Of a stretch of 64,000 bases of DNA, positions 43,436 through 50,979 are shown in pieces; positions within the stretch are counted from its first letter, which is position 1; every line of letters begins with the position of its first letter. The stretch is from NCBI RefSeq assembly GCF_900105025.1, contig NZ_LT629759.1, forward strand, positions 1,550,001-1,614,000, written 5' to 3'. Made by a program: the position numbers and the translations under genes. The DNA comes from Parafannyhessea umbonata (GTDB lineage Bacteria; Actinomycetota; Coriobacteriia; Coriobacteriales; Atopobiaceae). The notes below the pieces were generated by a model, which saw nothing but the letters and a program-made list of their open reading frames with translations, was not told the DNA's origin and made no database searches.

Positions 43436-43450
43436 AATTGATACCATTTT
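43436..43450 (-). promoter_or_regulatory. TGGTAT-type operator upstream of the UTRA regulator run
   Basis: On the minus strand AAAATGGTATCAATT closely matches AATGGTATTTAATT found upstream of the Amadori operon, suggesting one regulator controls both. Confidence 0.5.
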
Positions 43451-43554
43451 GCCAACTTGAATATCTTCGCATGCACAGCGGCGACCACAAACGGCAAGCG
43501 ATAAGGGGATGGGCGTGATGGGCCACAGCTGGTGTGTGCGATACAATCTTGCGC

Positions 43555-43842
43555 ATGGACACGCTTACCGCATGGGGCTCGGACACCCTTCTGGCATACC
43601 TCGCCGCAATCAACGCCATCACCTTTGCGCTTTTCTGCCTGGACAAGGCAAGAGCCGTCAGAGGTGCGTGGCGCATCCCCGAGAAGGTTTTGCTTGGCTG
43701 CTCCGCAGTTGGCGGCGCTGCGGGAGGTCTTCTGGGTATGAGGGTTGCGCACCACAAGACACGCAAGCCCCTGTTTTACCTTGGGGTTCCCGCCATGCTC
43801 ATTGTTCAGGCCGCTCTTCTGGCTTGGCTGACGCAGGGATAG
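43555..43842 (+). CDS. DUF1294 membrane protein
   Basis: A 95-residue protein with three helices and the DUF1294 landmarks NAITFALFCLDKARA, GGAAGGLLGMRVAHHKTRK and LGVPAML. Function of the family is unknown. No ribosome site precedes either candidate start. A TACAAT box ends seven bases before the ATG, so the message could be leaderless. A GTG at 43534 would add seven residues. Confidence 0.78.
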   Translation: MDTLTAWGSDTLLAYLAAINAITFALFCLDKARAVRGAWRIPEKVLLGCSAVGGAAGGLLGMRVAHHKTRKPLFYLGVPAMLIVQAALLAWLTQG

Positions 43843-43992
43843 GTCAGCACGTCACACGTACAAGAGCTTCTGGATGAGAAGGACCATCGACCACGACGTG
43901 TCGCTCTTCTCGTCTTGATATGGCCTGCCATCCCTGCGGCATGCTTCGCGCCTACACTGTAACCACGCTTGGGTTTGAGGGTTGGAGGCCGC

Positions 43993-44562
43993 ATGGTCAG
44001 GCTCATGGTCTGCTCTGACATACACACGAAGGTCGGGCACTTTCAGGACGCGGTGGTGGCCGCGCGGGCCGGTGGCCCCGTGGACGCCATCCTGATTGCC
44101 GGCGACCTGCAGATGCCGATGGCCACCATCGACGAGCTGAACCTTCCCGAGCCCATCTATCTTGTGCACGGCAACAATGACGCCGCACTTGAACCCATAC
44201 ATCCGGCGGACGAGCTCGTGATTGACGTTGCTGCGGACGGTATCGCGGGCGTGCGGGCGCTTGGCTACCACCAGGGAGCACCGGAGCGCGGAGGTGACGT
44301 GACGCACCGCATCATGGTGACGCACGGGCACACGTACCGCGCCCCTCGCCTGGTACGGCTGCGGCAGCGCGCGGCGACACTCGACGCGGACGTGGTGATC
44401 TACGGGCACTCGCACCGCTGGCAGGTTGATACGGGAGGACCCGCGGACGCGCTCGTGGTGAACTCCGGCACGCTCATGCCGAAGCCGGGATCGGGGCGCT
44501 GCACGTTCATGACGATGGTGATAGACGGTAAGGACGTGCGCGTCGAGAGGCACGAGCTGTAA
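43993..44562 (+). CDS. YfcE-like metallophosphoesterase
   Basis: A 189-residue phosphodiesterase-fold protein. Metal-binding motifs are visible in order: SDIH, GDLQ, GNND, THGH and GHSH. These bind two metals in YfcE/MJ0936-type enzymes. The natural substrate is unknown. GGAGG is five bases before the ATG at 43993. Confidence 0.9.
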   Translation: MVRLMVCSDIHTKVGHFQDAVVAARAGGPVDAILIAGDLQMPMATIDELNLPEPIYLVHGNNDAALEPIHPADELVIDVAADGIAGVRALGYHQGAPERGGDVTHRIMVTHGHTYRAPRLVRLRQRAATLDADVVIYGHSHRWQVDTGGPADALVVNSGTLMPKPGSGRCTFMTMVIDGKDVRVERHEL

Positions 44563-44600
44563 CCTTTCTGCAGGCAGCAGGCTTGGTCTAAGGCCGCTCC

Positions 44601-45002
44601 CTAATACCGAACGCGAAAGTCCTTCTCGCCCTGCGCCAGCGGCACCGTAGTTTGCGACGCAAGGCGGCAGGAGATCCAGGTGTCGGGGCTGTCAGAGAGG
44701 TCCTGGATGCCGCGCCGGAACGCCTTGAGCTGGGAGGGCGTGCCCTGGACCTCGACGAGCACGTCGCCGTCGTCGAGGTTCTGGACCCAGCCGACGCAGC
44801 CCGTGCTCTTGGCAAGCATCTGCGCCTGGAAGCGGAAGCCCACGGCCTGGACCTTGCCCGCGTAGCGCAGGCGAAGCCGTTGGGGGGCACCGCCTCCCGC
44901 GCGGGCGATGTCCTGGGCGAGCGCGCCGGCATGCTTTGCGGCGGCCATCTCGTCCGGCACGGACGCTGTTGCCTTGCGCCTCCACGGCCAGCGAAAACCC
45001 AT
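44601..45002 (-). CDS. Acylphosphatase with N-terminal extension
   Basis: A 133-residue protein. The C-terminal 90 residues are an acylphosphatase fold: GKVQAVGFRFQ carries the phosphate-loop Arg, and GWVQNLDDGDVLVEVQG carries the catalytic Asn. About 40 basic or low-complexity residues precede it, including a PWRRK start. It hydrolyses acyl phosphates. The GGAGGGGGAGG ribosome site is very strong. Confidence 0.85.
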   Translation of the reverse strand: MGFRWPWRRKATASVPDEMAAAKHAGALAQDIARAGGGAPQRLRLRYAGKVQAVGFRFQAQMLAKSTGCVGWVQNLDDGDVLVEVQGTPSQLKAFRRGIQDLSDSPDTWISCRLASQTTVPLAQGEKDFRVRY

Positions 45003-45150
45003 GCCTCCCCCTCCCCTTCCGGATTGCTTTGACGTCGCGCCGACGGCGCACGTTGGTCTTGGGGAAAGTATTCCCCGAGGCGCGGCAGTCGGTGCGGTGG
45101 GACGGGGGCGAATAGAGAAGCGGAGGCGAATGGCAACGCGCGACCATGCG

Positions 45151-45184
45151 AAGAGGCGGCGGCCACGATGGACCGCCGCCTCTT
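45151..45184 (-). terminator. Hairpin terminator of the fructose operon
   Basis: Perfect 12-base arms (AAGAGGCGGCGG and complement) with a 10-base loop lie 41 bases beyond the fruA stop. The T-run is poor. Confidence 0.6.
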
Positions 45185-45224
45185 GGGGGACGCTACGTTG
45201 TGTGAAAGAGTTGGCCTCCTGGCA

Positions 45225-47186
45225 CTAGGCCTCCTGGTACGGCTTCTTCCAGAGCGAGAGAATCAGGCACGCCACGATAGAGCCGATGGCAAGGGCCGCA
45301 AGGTAGCCGATGGGGTTGCCGATGACGGCGATTACCCAGGCGCCGCCGTGCGGGGCGGGGCTGGTGCAGCCGAACGCCGCCGAGAGTGCGCCGGCAAGCG
45401 CGGAGCCGATAATGCAGGACGGAAGGACGTGGCCGGGGTCGGCCGCGGCGAAGGGGATGGCGCCCTCGGTGATGAACGACAGGCCCATGATGTAGTTCAC
45501 GATGCCGGCGTCGCGATCTGCCTTGGACCACTTGCTCTTGAAGAGGGTCGTGGAGAGGGCGATGGCCAGAGGCGGAACCATGCCACCGACCATGACGGAT
45601 GCCATGACGAGCTGGCCGGAGGTGGTGCCCGCGGTGAGGGCGCCGGTGCCGAAGACGTAGGCCGCCTTGTTGAACGGGCCGCCCATGTCGATGGACATCA
45701 TGCCGCCGACGACGGCGCCGAGCAGGATGACGTTGGTGGTGCCCATGCTGTTGAGGCCGTTGTTGAGCGCGGTGTTAATGGCGCCGAACAGCGGGTTGAG
45801 CAGGAACATGACGGCTCCGATGGCGAGGGTGCCCAGAAGCGGGTAGATGAGCATGGGCTTGATGCCCTCGAGGGAATCGGGCATGTGGTCGCAGAGCTTC
45901 TCGATCCCGAGGACCATGTAGCCCGCCGCGAAGCCTGCGAACAGCGCCGCGATGAAGCCGCCGGAGACGCACGACGCGGCAGCCGCCTTGGCGTCGGAGT
46001 TCATGAGCGTGAGGTAGGTGAGGCTATAGCCGGTCTTGGCGAACAGGCCGCCGACGAAGCCGGGGGCGAGGCCGGGCCTGTCCGCGATGGACATGGCGAT
46101 GAAGCCCGCCAGGATCGGGAGCATCATGCCGAACGCCTCGCCGCCGATGGTCTTGAAGAAGGCCGCGGCGGGAATCGAGGAGCCGTACGCCGCCGTGCCG
46201 AGGCCCGGCTGGTCGACGAGAAACGCTATCGCCGTGAGGATGCCGCCGCCGATCACGAAGGGCAGCATGTGGCTGACGCCGTTCATGAGGTGCTTGTATA
46301 TCACGTGCCAGGCCGAGTCCTTCTCGCCCGCGGTCTCTGCGGCCGTGACCGTGGTGCCCTCCTGGACGGGTGCCTTGCCGTCGAGGATGGTCTGGATGAG
46401 CTTCTGGGGCTCGTTGATGCCCGCGGAGACGTTGGTGGAGAGGACCTGCTTGCCACCGAAGCGCGCACGGTCGACGTTCTTGTCCGCGGCGATGATGATG
46501 CCCTTGGCGTGGGCGATCTCGTCTGCGGTCAGGACGTTCTTCGCGCCCGCGGAGCCCTGGGTCTCGGCCTTGAGCGTGACGCCCATCTCCTTGGCCTTCT
46601 TCTCCAGGTTCTCGGCCGCCATGTAGGTGTGGGCGATGCCGGTGGGGCAGGCCGTGATTGCGAGGACCTCGGGGTATCCGGCGGCCGCCACCGCCTCGGG
46701 CGCTGCCTTCGCGGCATCGGCGGCCTCGCGCTCGGCCTCCGCGCGGTCGATGACGGAGCAGAACTCCTCCGGCGTCTTGGCGGCGCGCAGGGCGTCCGCG
46801 AACTCCTGGTGCATGAGGAGCTTCGACAGCTGGGCGAGCATCTCGAGGTGGGTGTTGTTCTGGCCCTCGGGCGCGGCGATCATGAACATGAGGTCCGCGG
46901 GCGCGTCGTCGGGGGCGTTCCACTCCACGCCGGCCGGCACGGTCATGGCCGCGAGTCCCGGCCGCTTGACGGCCGAGGTCTTTGCGTGCGGAATCGCGAT
47001 GCCGTCGCCGACGGCGGTGGAGAACTCCGCCTCCCTGGCCAGGATCGCCTTCTTGTACGCAACGGTGTCGCTGATGTTGCCCGAAGCGTCCTGGAGGGCG
47101 ATCAGCTGGTCGATGGCGTCGTCCTGGCTCTTGGCCGTGGCGCCCACCTTGATTCCCTCGGGTTTGAGCAGGTCCGTGATCTTCAC
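45225..47186 (-). CDS. fruA: PTS fructose transporter, fused IIA-IIB-IIC
   Basis: A 653-residue single-chain transporter. The N-terminal EIIA domain carries its phosphohistidine in AIPHAKT, the EIIB domain has its cysteine in ITACPTGIAHTYMAAENL (about residue 180), and a membrane EIIC follows from about residue 300. It imports fructose as fructose-1-phosphate for FruK. It begins with GTG at 47186 behind GAGAGGAG; the upstream frame is unsupported. Order fruR-fruK-fruA. Confidence 0.95.
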   Translation of the reverse strand: MKITDLLKPEGIKVGATAKSQDDAIDQLIALQDASGNISDTVAYKKAILAREAEFSTAVGDGIAIPHAKTSAVKRPGLAAMTVPAGVEWNAPDDAPADLMFMIAAPEGQNNTHLEMLAQLSKLLMHQEFADALRAAKTPEEFCSVIDRAEAEREAADAAKAAPEAVAAAGYPEVLAITACPTGIAHTYMAAENLEKKAKEMGVTLKAETQGSAGAKNVLTADEIAHAKGIIIAADKNVDRARFGGKQVLSTNVSAGINEPQKLIQTILDGKAPVQEGTTVTAAETAGEKDSAWHVIYKHLMNGVSHMLPFVIGGGILTAIAFLVDQPGLGTAAYGSSIPAAAFFKTIGGEAFGMMLPILAGFIAMSIADRPGLAPGFVGGLFAKTGYSLTYLTLMNSDAKAAAASCVSGGFIAALFAGFAAGYMVLGIEKLCDHMPDSLEGIKPMLIYPLLGTLAIGAVMFLLNPLFGAINTALNNGLNSMGTTNVILLGAVVGGMMSIDMGGPFNKAAYVFGTGALTAGTTSGQLVMASVMVGGMVPPLAIALSTTLFKSKWSKADRDAGIVNYIMGLSFITEGAIPFAAADPGHVLPSCIIGSALAGALSAAFGCTSPAPHGGAWVIAVIGNPIGYLAALAIGSIVACLILSLWKKPYQEA

Positions 47187-47288
47187 GTCTGACTCTCCTC
47201 TCTTACGTACGGGCGCACCCGGTGCGCCCAACGGAGCCTGCCCCCGTGTGGGGCCGGCATGCCATGCAATGAAAGCGGTCGAGAAGCG

Positions 47289-48194
47289 CTAAAGGGTCTT
47301 GAGCAGCGCCTCGACCTCGGGACGCGTCGCAAGCTTTGCAGAGAAGGCGCTCGCAGAGCCGGTCGCGACGCCCATCTTGAACGCGGTGGCATAGTCGCCG
47401 TCGCTCTCCTGGTAGCCCGCCAGGAAGCCGGCGACCATGGAGTCGCCCGCGCCGACGGAGTTGACGACCGTGCCCTTTGGGGCCTCGCTCATGATGACGT
47501 CCCCGGACTCGGGCACGAGGACCGCGCCCTCCCCCGCCATGGATATCAGCACGTTGCGCGCGCCCTTCTCCTGTAGTTTGCGCGCGTAGGGCACGACCTC
47601 GTCGCGCGTGGCGAGCTCCACGCCAAAGATGGCGCCCAGCTCGTGGTTGTTGGGCTTGATGAGGAACGGGTGGTAGCCCAGGACCTTCACGAGCAGGTCG
47701 CGCTCCGCGTCGACCACGATGTTGATGCCGCGCCCGTCGAGCCTGCCCATGATGCGCTCGTACATGTCGGACGGGAGCATCGAGGGGACGGAACCCGCGA
47801 TCACGAGGGTGTCACCCGGCTTGAGCGCGTCGAGCCTGGCGTAGAGCGCCTCGATGTCTGAATCCAAGATCTTGGGGCCGATGCCGTTGATCTCGGTCTC
47901 CTCGGCGGCCTTGATCTTCATGTTGATGCGGGACATGCCCTCCGCGACCTGGATGAAGTCGCTCTTGGCGCCGGACGTCTGCATGAGGCGGACGATCTCT
48001 GCGCCCGTGAAGCCCGCGACGAAGCCGAGGGCGCAGGACTCGTGCCCCAGGTTCGAGAGCACGATGCTCACGTTAATGCCCTTGCCACCCGGCAGGATGT
48101 CCTCGTACGTCACGCGGTTGATGGCGCCGGGCTCCAGCCGGGGCATCCTCACGATGTAGTCGATCGAGGGGTTGAAGGTGACGGTGTAGATCAT
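47289..48194 (-). CDS. fruK: 1-phosphofructokinase
   Basis: A 301-residue PfkB-family kinase that turns fructose-1-phosphate into fructose-1,6-bisphosphate. Visible are the N-terminal TFNPSIDYIV, the GGKGINVSIVLSNLG loop and the C-terminal GAGDSMVAGFLAG catalytic Asp loop. Its ATG overlaps the fruR stop by four bases. Length is typical. Confidence 0.95.
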   Translation of the reverse strand: MIYTVTFNPSIDYIVRMPRLEPGAINRVTYEDILPGGKGINVSIVLSNLGHESCALGFVAGFTGAEIVRLMQTSGAKSDFIQVAEGMSRINMKIKAAEETEINGIGPKILDSDIEALYARLDALKPGDTLVIAGSVPSMLPSDMYERIMGRLDGRGINIVVDAERDLLVKVLGYHPFLIKPNNHELGAIFGVELATRDEVVPYARKLQEKGARNVLISMAGEGAVLVPESGDVIMSEAPKGTVVNSVGAGDSMVAGFLAGYQESDGDYATAFKMGVATGSASAFSAKLATRPEVEALLKTL

Positions 48195-48952
48195 TGGTGC
48201 TCCTCCTCTAGGTCCACGATGTTGGGGGCGTTGCCATAGGTGCCATCCGGATCGACGTGGTCCGTGATGACGGTCGCCTGGTCAAACTGCGCAAACGTCA
48301 CGAGCGAGACCTGGCCGAACTTGCTTGAGTCTGCCAGCACGTACGCAGTTTGCGCCTGGCGCAGGCTGGCCTCCTTCACCCTTGCCTCCTCGAGCTCCGG
48401 CGTAGTGAAGCCCGCGTCGGGCGAGATGCCGTTTGTGCCCCAGAACCCTACGGTAAAGTGCATGCGCGCCAGGGCCGCGATGGCGTCCGACCCCACGACG
48501 GCCTCGGTCACCGGCTTCACCATCCCGCCAAGGAGGTAGGTCTTCGCACCCTTTGCGAGCAGCGCCTGGGCATGCGGCAGCGAGTTGGTGACGAACGTCG
48601 CGCGGGTCTCGGTCAGGTGCTCCACAAGAAGCATGGTGGACGAGCCCGCATCGACGTACACAAAGTCGTCCGGACCCACGAGGGCGGCCGCGTACGCGGC
48701 GATGCGCTCCTTCGCGGGCAGGTTCTGGGCGCGCTTCTGGGCGACGGGCGAATCCTGCACCACGAGGCGCCGCTTTGGTGCGCAGGCGCCGCCGTGCACG
48801 CGGACGATCTTGCGCTGGCTGCTGAGCGCATCCAGGTCGCGACGAACGGTCGACTCCGACGCGTCGAGCGCGGACATGAGCTCGGGCGTGGTGACGCTCC
48901 CCCGCTCCGCGACGAGGCGCAGTATGAGGTCGTGACGTTCCGTGGCAAGCAT
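48191..48952 (-). CDS. fruR: DeoR-family regulator of the fructose operon
   Basis: A 253-residue DeoR protein: an N-terminal HTH (RHDLILRLVAERGSVTTPELMSALDASESTVRRDLDAL) and an ISOCOT-fold sugar-phosphate domain with VYVDAGSSTMLL and NSLPHAQAL. It probably senses fructose-1-phosphate. The start is the ATG at 48952 behind AGGGAGGTG. First gene of fruR-fruK-fruA. Confidence 0.9.
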   Translation of the reverse strand: MLATERHDLILRLVAERGSVTTPELMSALDASESTVRRDLDALSSQRKIVRVHGGACAPKRRLVVQDSPVAQKRAQNLPAKERIAAYAAALVGPDDFVYVDAGSSTMLLVEHLTETRATFVTNSLPHAQALLAKGAKTYLLGGMVKPVTEAVVGSDAIAALARMHFTVGFWGTNGISPDAGFTTPELEEARVKEASLRQAQTAYVLADSSKFGQVSLVTFAQFDQATVITDHVDPDGTYGNAPNIVDLEEEHQ

Positions 48953-48999
48953 CGTCTGGCACCTCCCTTTCACTACCAAGCAGTATGCACCAGGTTTCC

Positions 49000-49040
49000 G
49001 TCATTTACAATCATTTTCAGTCACTTACGATGATTGTTTT
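49000..49040 (-). promoter_or_regulatory. Direct-repeat operator candidate upstream of fruR
   Basis: GTCATTTACAATCATTTT (49000-49017) is repeated as GTCACTTACGATGATTG (49020-49036), 20 bases apart, in an AT-rich patch 48 bases upstream of the fruR start. Such phased repeats fit a DeoR-type operator. Confidence 0.5.
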
Positions 49041-49063
49041 TGACTGTACGGTTGAAATGCAGC

Positions 49064-49128
49064 CGCGAACGGTCAGGTGCAAAGCGGTCGCGAACGGTCA
49101 GGTGTAAAGCGGTCGCGAACGGTCAGGG
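49064..49128. repeat. 25-bp tandem repeat (2.6 copies)
   Basis: The unit CGCGAACGGTCAGG plus TGYAAAGCGGT is repeated at 49064-49088, 49089-49113 and, in part, 49114-49128, with one base change between copies. It lies in the 357-base gap between fruR and the SpoVA-like gene. Confidence 0.85.
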
Positions 49129-49142
49129 CGCGCATGCGAGAA

Positions 49143-49170
49143 GCCCGATGCCTGCACGCAGACACCGGGC
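49143..49170 (-). terminator. Hairpin terminator of the SpoVA-like gene
   Basis: On the minus strand two 13-base arms pair fully with two G-U wobbles around a 2-base turn, and TTCTC follows. Confidence 0.6.
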
Positions 49171-49309
49171 CTCGGGAGAAGCTCATAAGTTGTTGAAGCG
49201 CCAGGGGCGAACGTGGCGGAAGGTTTCTGCAACGCAGGGAAGTCCTTCTTGCCCGACGACGCAGCCCGACGGACGCGGCGCACCGCGCACGATGCACTGG
49301 GCGCGCGAC

Positions 49310-50083
49310 CTACCTGGAGCGAAGCCTGAGGTTCAGCAGCGCCGCCACGATGCCAAACAACGCAAGCGCGAAGAACGTTCCCCAGGTGACGAGCAGCATG
49401 AGGGCGTTTCCCGCAAACGCGAGCGTCGTCGTGGCCATGACAGCCTGGCCGGCGCCCATGACCAGAATCTTGAACGAGTACCCGCCGACTGCCGCAAGGA
49501 CGTCCGTAACGCCAAACAGCGTGAGCACGCCGCCGAGCGACTGCCCCACCAACAGCACGTTTGGCACCTGGAAGCCGCCGGCGTCGGTCACGGCCTGAAA
49601 CGCGATGCAAACGAGGCCCGCGACGACAAAGCCCGCAAGCAACGCCAGCGGCATGGCAGGCGCTTGCGGCACGGGCAGCTTAGGCAGCGTGACGAACGCG
49701 GCCAGGGCGCCCGCAAGCATGTTCACCACGGAGCTGAGGACGATAACGTGAAGGAAGAGTCGGCCAACGCTCCTGATGCCGCCCGCAAATCCACCTCCGT
49801 TTGCGTGACCAGCCTGAAAGGCATCTGCAATGCCACAGGCAAATCCGTTAAACGGGAGGATGGAGCCAAATCCGCTGACGGCCGCGATCCTCTGGTGGAT
49901 GCCGGGAACGTACAGGACGACTGCGAGGACGCCCAGGCAAAGCAGGGTGCACGGGGCGGCAAACGCCGGACCAACAACAGGCTCGAGCGCGACACCTATG
50001 AGCTGGCCAATGAGGCCGTACGCTCCTCCCACCAGAAAGCAGAGCGCGTACAGACTCGCCTTCGACTGGCTCTTTTCTGCCAT
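49310..50083 (-). CDS. SpoVA (SpoVAE-B)-like membrane protein
   Basis: A 257-residue protein with about seven helices. Residues 10-125 resemble SpoVAEb/SpoVAC: LYALCFLVGGAYGLIGQLIG, then a ILPFNGFACGIADAF loop and GGGFAGGIRSVG. The second half is another hydrophobic bundle that may be a diverged repeat. In endospore formers SpoVA proteins move dipicolinate; this genome context shows no sporulation genes, so another solute is likely. ATG at 50083 behind GGAGGGG. Confidence 0.65.
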   Translation of the reverse strand: MAEKSQSKASLYALCFLVGGAYGLIGQLIGVALEPVVGPAFAAPCTLLCLGVLAVVLYVPGIHQRIAAVSGFGSILPFNGFACGIADAFQAGHANGGGFAGGIRSVGRLFLHVIVLSSVVNMLAGALAAFVTLPKLPVPQAPAMPLALLAGFVVAGLVCIAFQAVTDAGGFQVPNVLLVGQSLGGVLTLFGVTDVLAAVGGYSFKILVMGAGQAVMATTTLAFAGNALMLLVTWGTFFALALFGIVAALLNLRLRSR

Positions 50084-50241
50084 GATCACCCCTCCAGCCG
50101 GCCGCGCCGCACGCGGGCCACACGAATCCCATTTTGATTGACGCGTAAATTATGGGGGGAAAGAGCCGCGCTTCATACAGTCACGCGTCCAGATTAGAGT
50201 GCCAAGGTAACACGTCTTACTGTTCGCAAGAACAAACGCCT

Positions 50242-50280
50242 GGGCGAGAAGTGCAAGAAAGCGGGAGGCTCTTCTCGCCC
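50242..50280. repeat. Inverted pair of the GGGCGAGAAG motif
   Basis: GGGCGAGAAG (50242-50251) and CTTCTCGCCC (50271-50280) form a 10-bp stem with a 19-base loop in the 369-base gap between the SpoVA-like gene and tRNA-Thr. The rest of that gap shows only a GTAAAC direct repeat near 50340 and the tRNA terminator. Confidence 0.75.
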
Positions 50281-50406
50281 GGCGAGCACGCCGTCGGCGA
50301 GCGACGGAGAGCTGACAGGCTTGTTCGTAGACTGACCGTAAACTGAGCGTAAACATGTGCAGATTCGTACGCGTACCGTATGCGCAGGGTCTGCTGCGAA
50401 TCACGC

Positions 50407-50440
50407 TAAAACAAAAGGCCAGAGGGTATACCCCCTGGCC
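50407..50440 (-). terminator. Rho-independent terminator of tRNA-Thr
   Basis: GGCCAGAGGG and CCCCCTGGCC arms around a TATA loop are followed on the minus strand by TTTTGTTTTA. Confidence 0.9.
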
Positions 50441-50452
50441 TGCTGTTTTAGA

Positions 50453-50528
50453 TGGAGCCAGCTATCAGACTCGAACTGATGACCCCCGCTTTACGAGAGC
50501 GGTGCTCTACCAACTGAGCTAAGCTGGC
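50453..50528 (-). tRNA. tRNA-Thr (anticodon CGT)
   Basis: A 76-base cloverleaf: acceptor GCCAGCT/AGCTGGC, D arm with AGCTCAGTTGGTAGAGC, anticodon loop CTCGTAA (anticodon CGT, reading ACG), TTCGAGT T loop, discriminator T and encoded CCA. Confidence 0.95.
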
Positions 50529-50681
50529 AACCTCTTGCTGCCTTAGCAGCGAATACCAATTATACGGACGCTGCCAAATGATGCAAGCACGAGTTTTGCC
50601 AATTCTCAGGGCGCACAAAACCGCCAAGACCGCCAATGCCAATCAGGCCGCTCTGTCCGGAGTCTCCAACTGCCAGGCAGG

Positions 50682-50950
50682 CCTCACTTCTGTCAGAAAG
50701 TGATGGAACAAGCAGAAGCCTAGGTCCTTACTATCTGACAGATCGCACTCGTGTCAGATAGTGATGGTTCCCGAAGCCTCACAATCTGACAGGTCGCACT
50801 TCTGTCGAAAAGTGAGGACTTCCAAGGCCTCATAATCTGACAGTTCGCGCTTCTGTCAGAAAGTGGGCACGTCGGAGGGCACAAACCGCCGATTTTCAAG
50901 CAAAAGCGCCTCACTATCTGACAGATCGCACACGTGTCAGATAGTGAGGC
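50682..50950. repeat. Array of about 43-bp palindromic repeats
   Basis: Four full copies (about 50727-50768, 50776-50818, 50826-50870, 50908-50950) and one right half (50682-50706) share the form GCCTCACTATCTGACA, about 10 central bases, then TGTCAGATAGTGAGGC. The last copy is almost perfect and ends 30 bases from the stop of the DUF523-PNP gene. Together with unique spacers they fill most of the 451-base gap 50529-50979. Each would fold into a long hairpin; copies differ by paired changes (for example TCTGACAG with CTGTCAGA), suggesting selection on structure. Confidence 0.85.
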
Positions 50951-50979
50951 ACCCAGACCTGCAGCACCGGCCGCTTGCG

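Noticed and set aside
45168-47192. A 674-codon plus-strand open frame over fruA
   Set aside because: Composition (Gly/Arg/Asp/Glu repeats) and perfect antisense overlap with fruA mark it as a shadow. The same applies to the long plus frame at 62212-63894 over metG.
50682-50950. CRISPR array
   Set aside because: The repeats are internally palindromic over their full length, the spacers are irregular (about 10-40 bases), copies diverge, and no cas gene is in the window.
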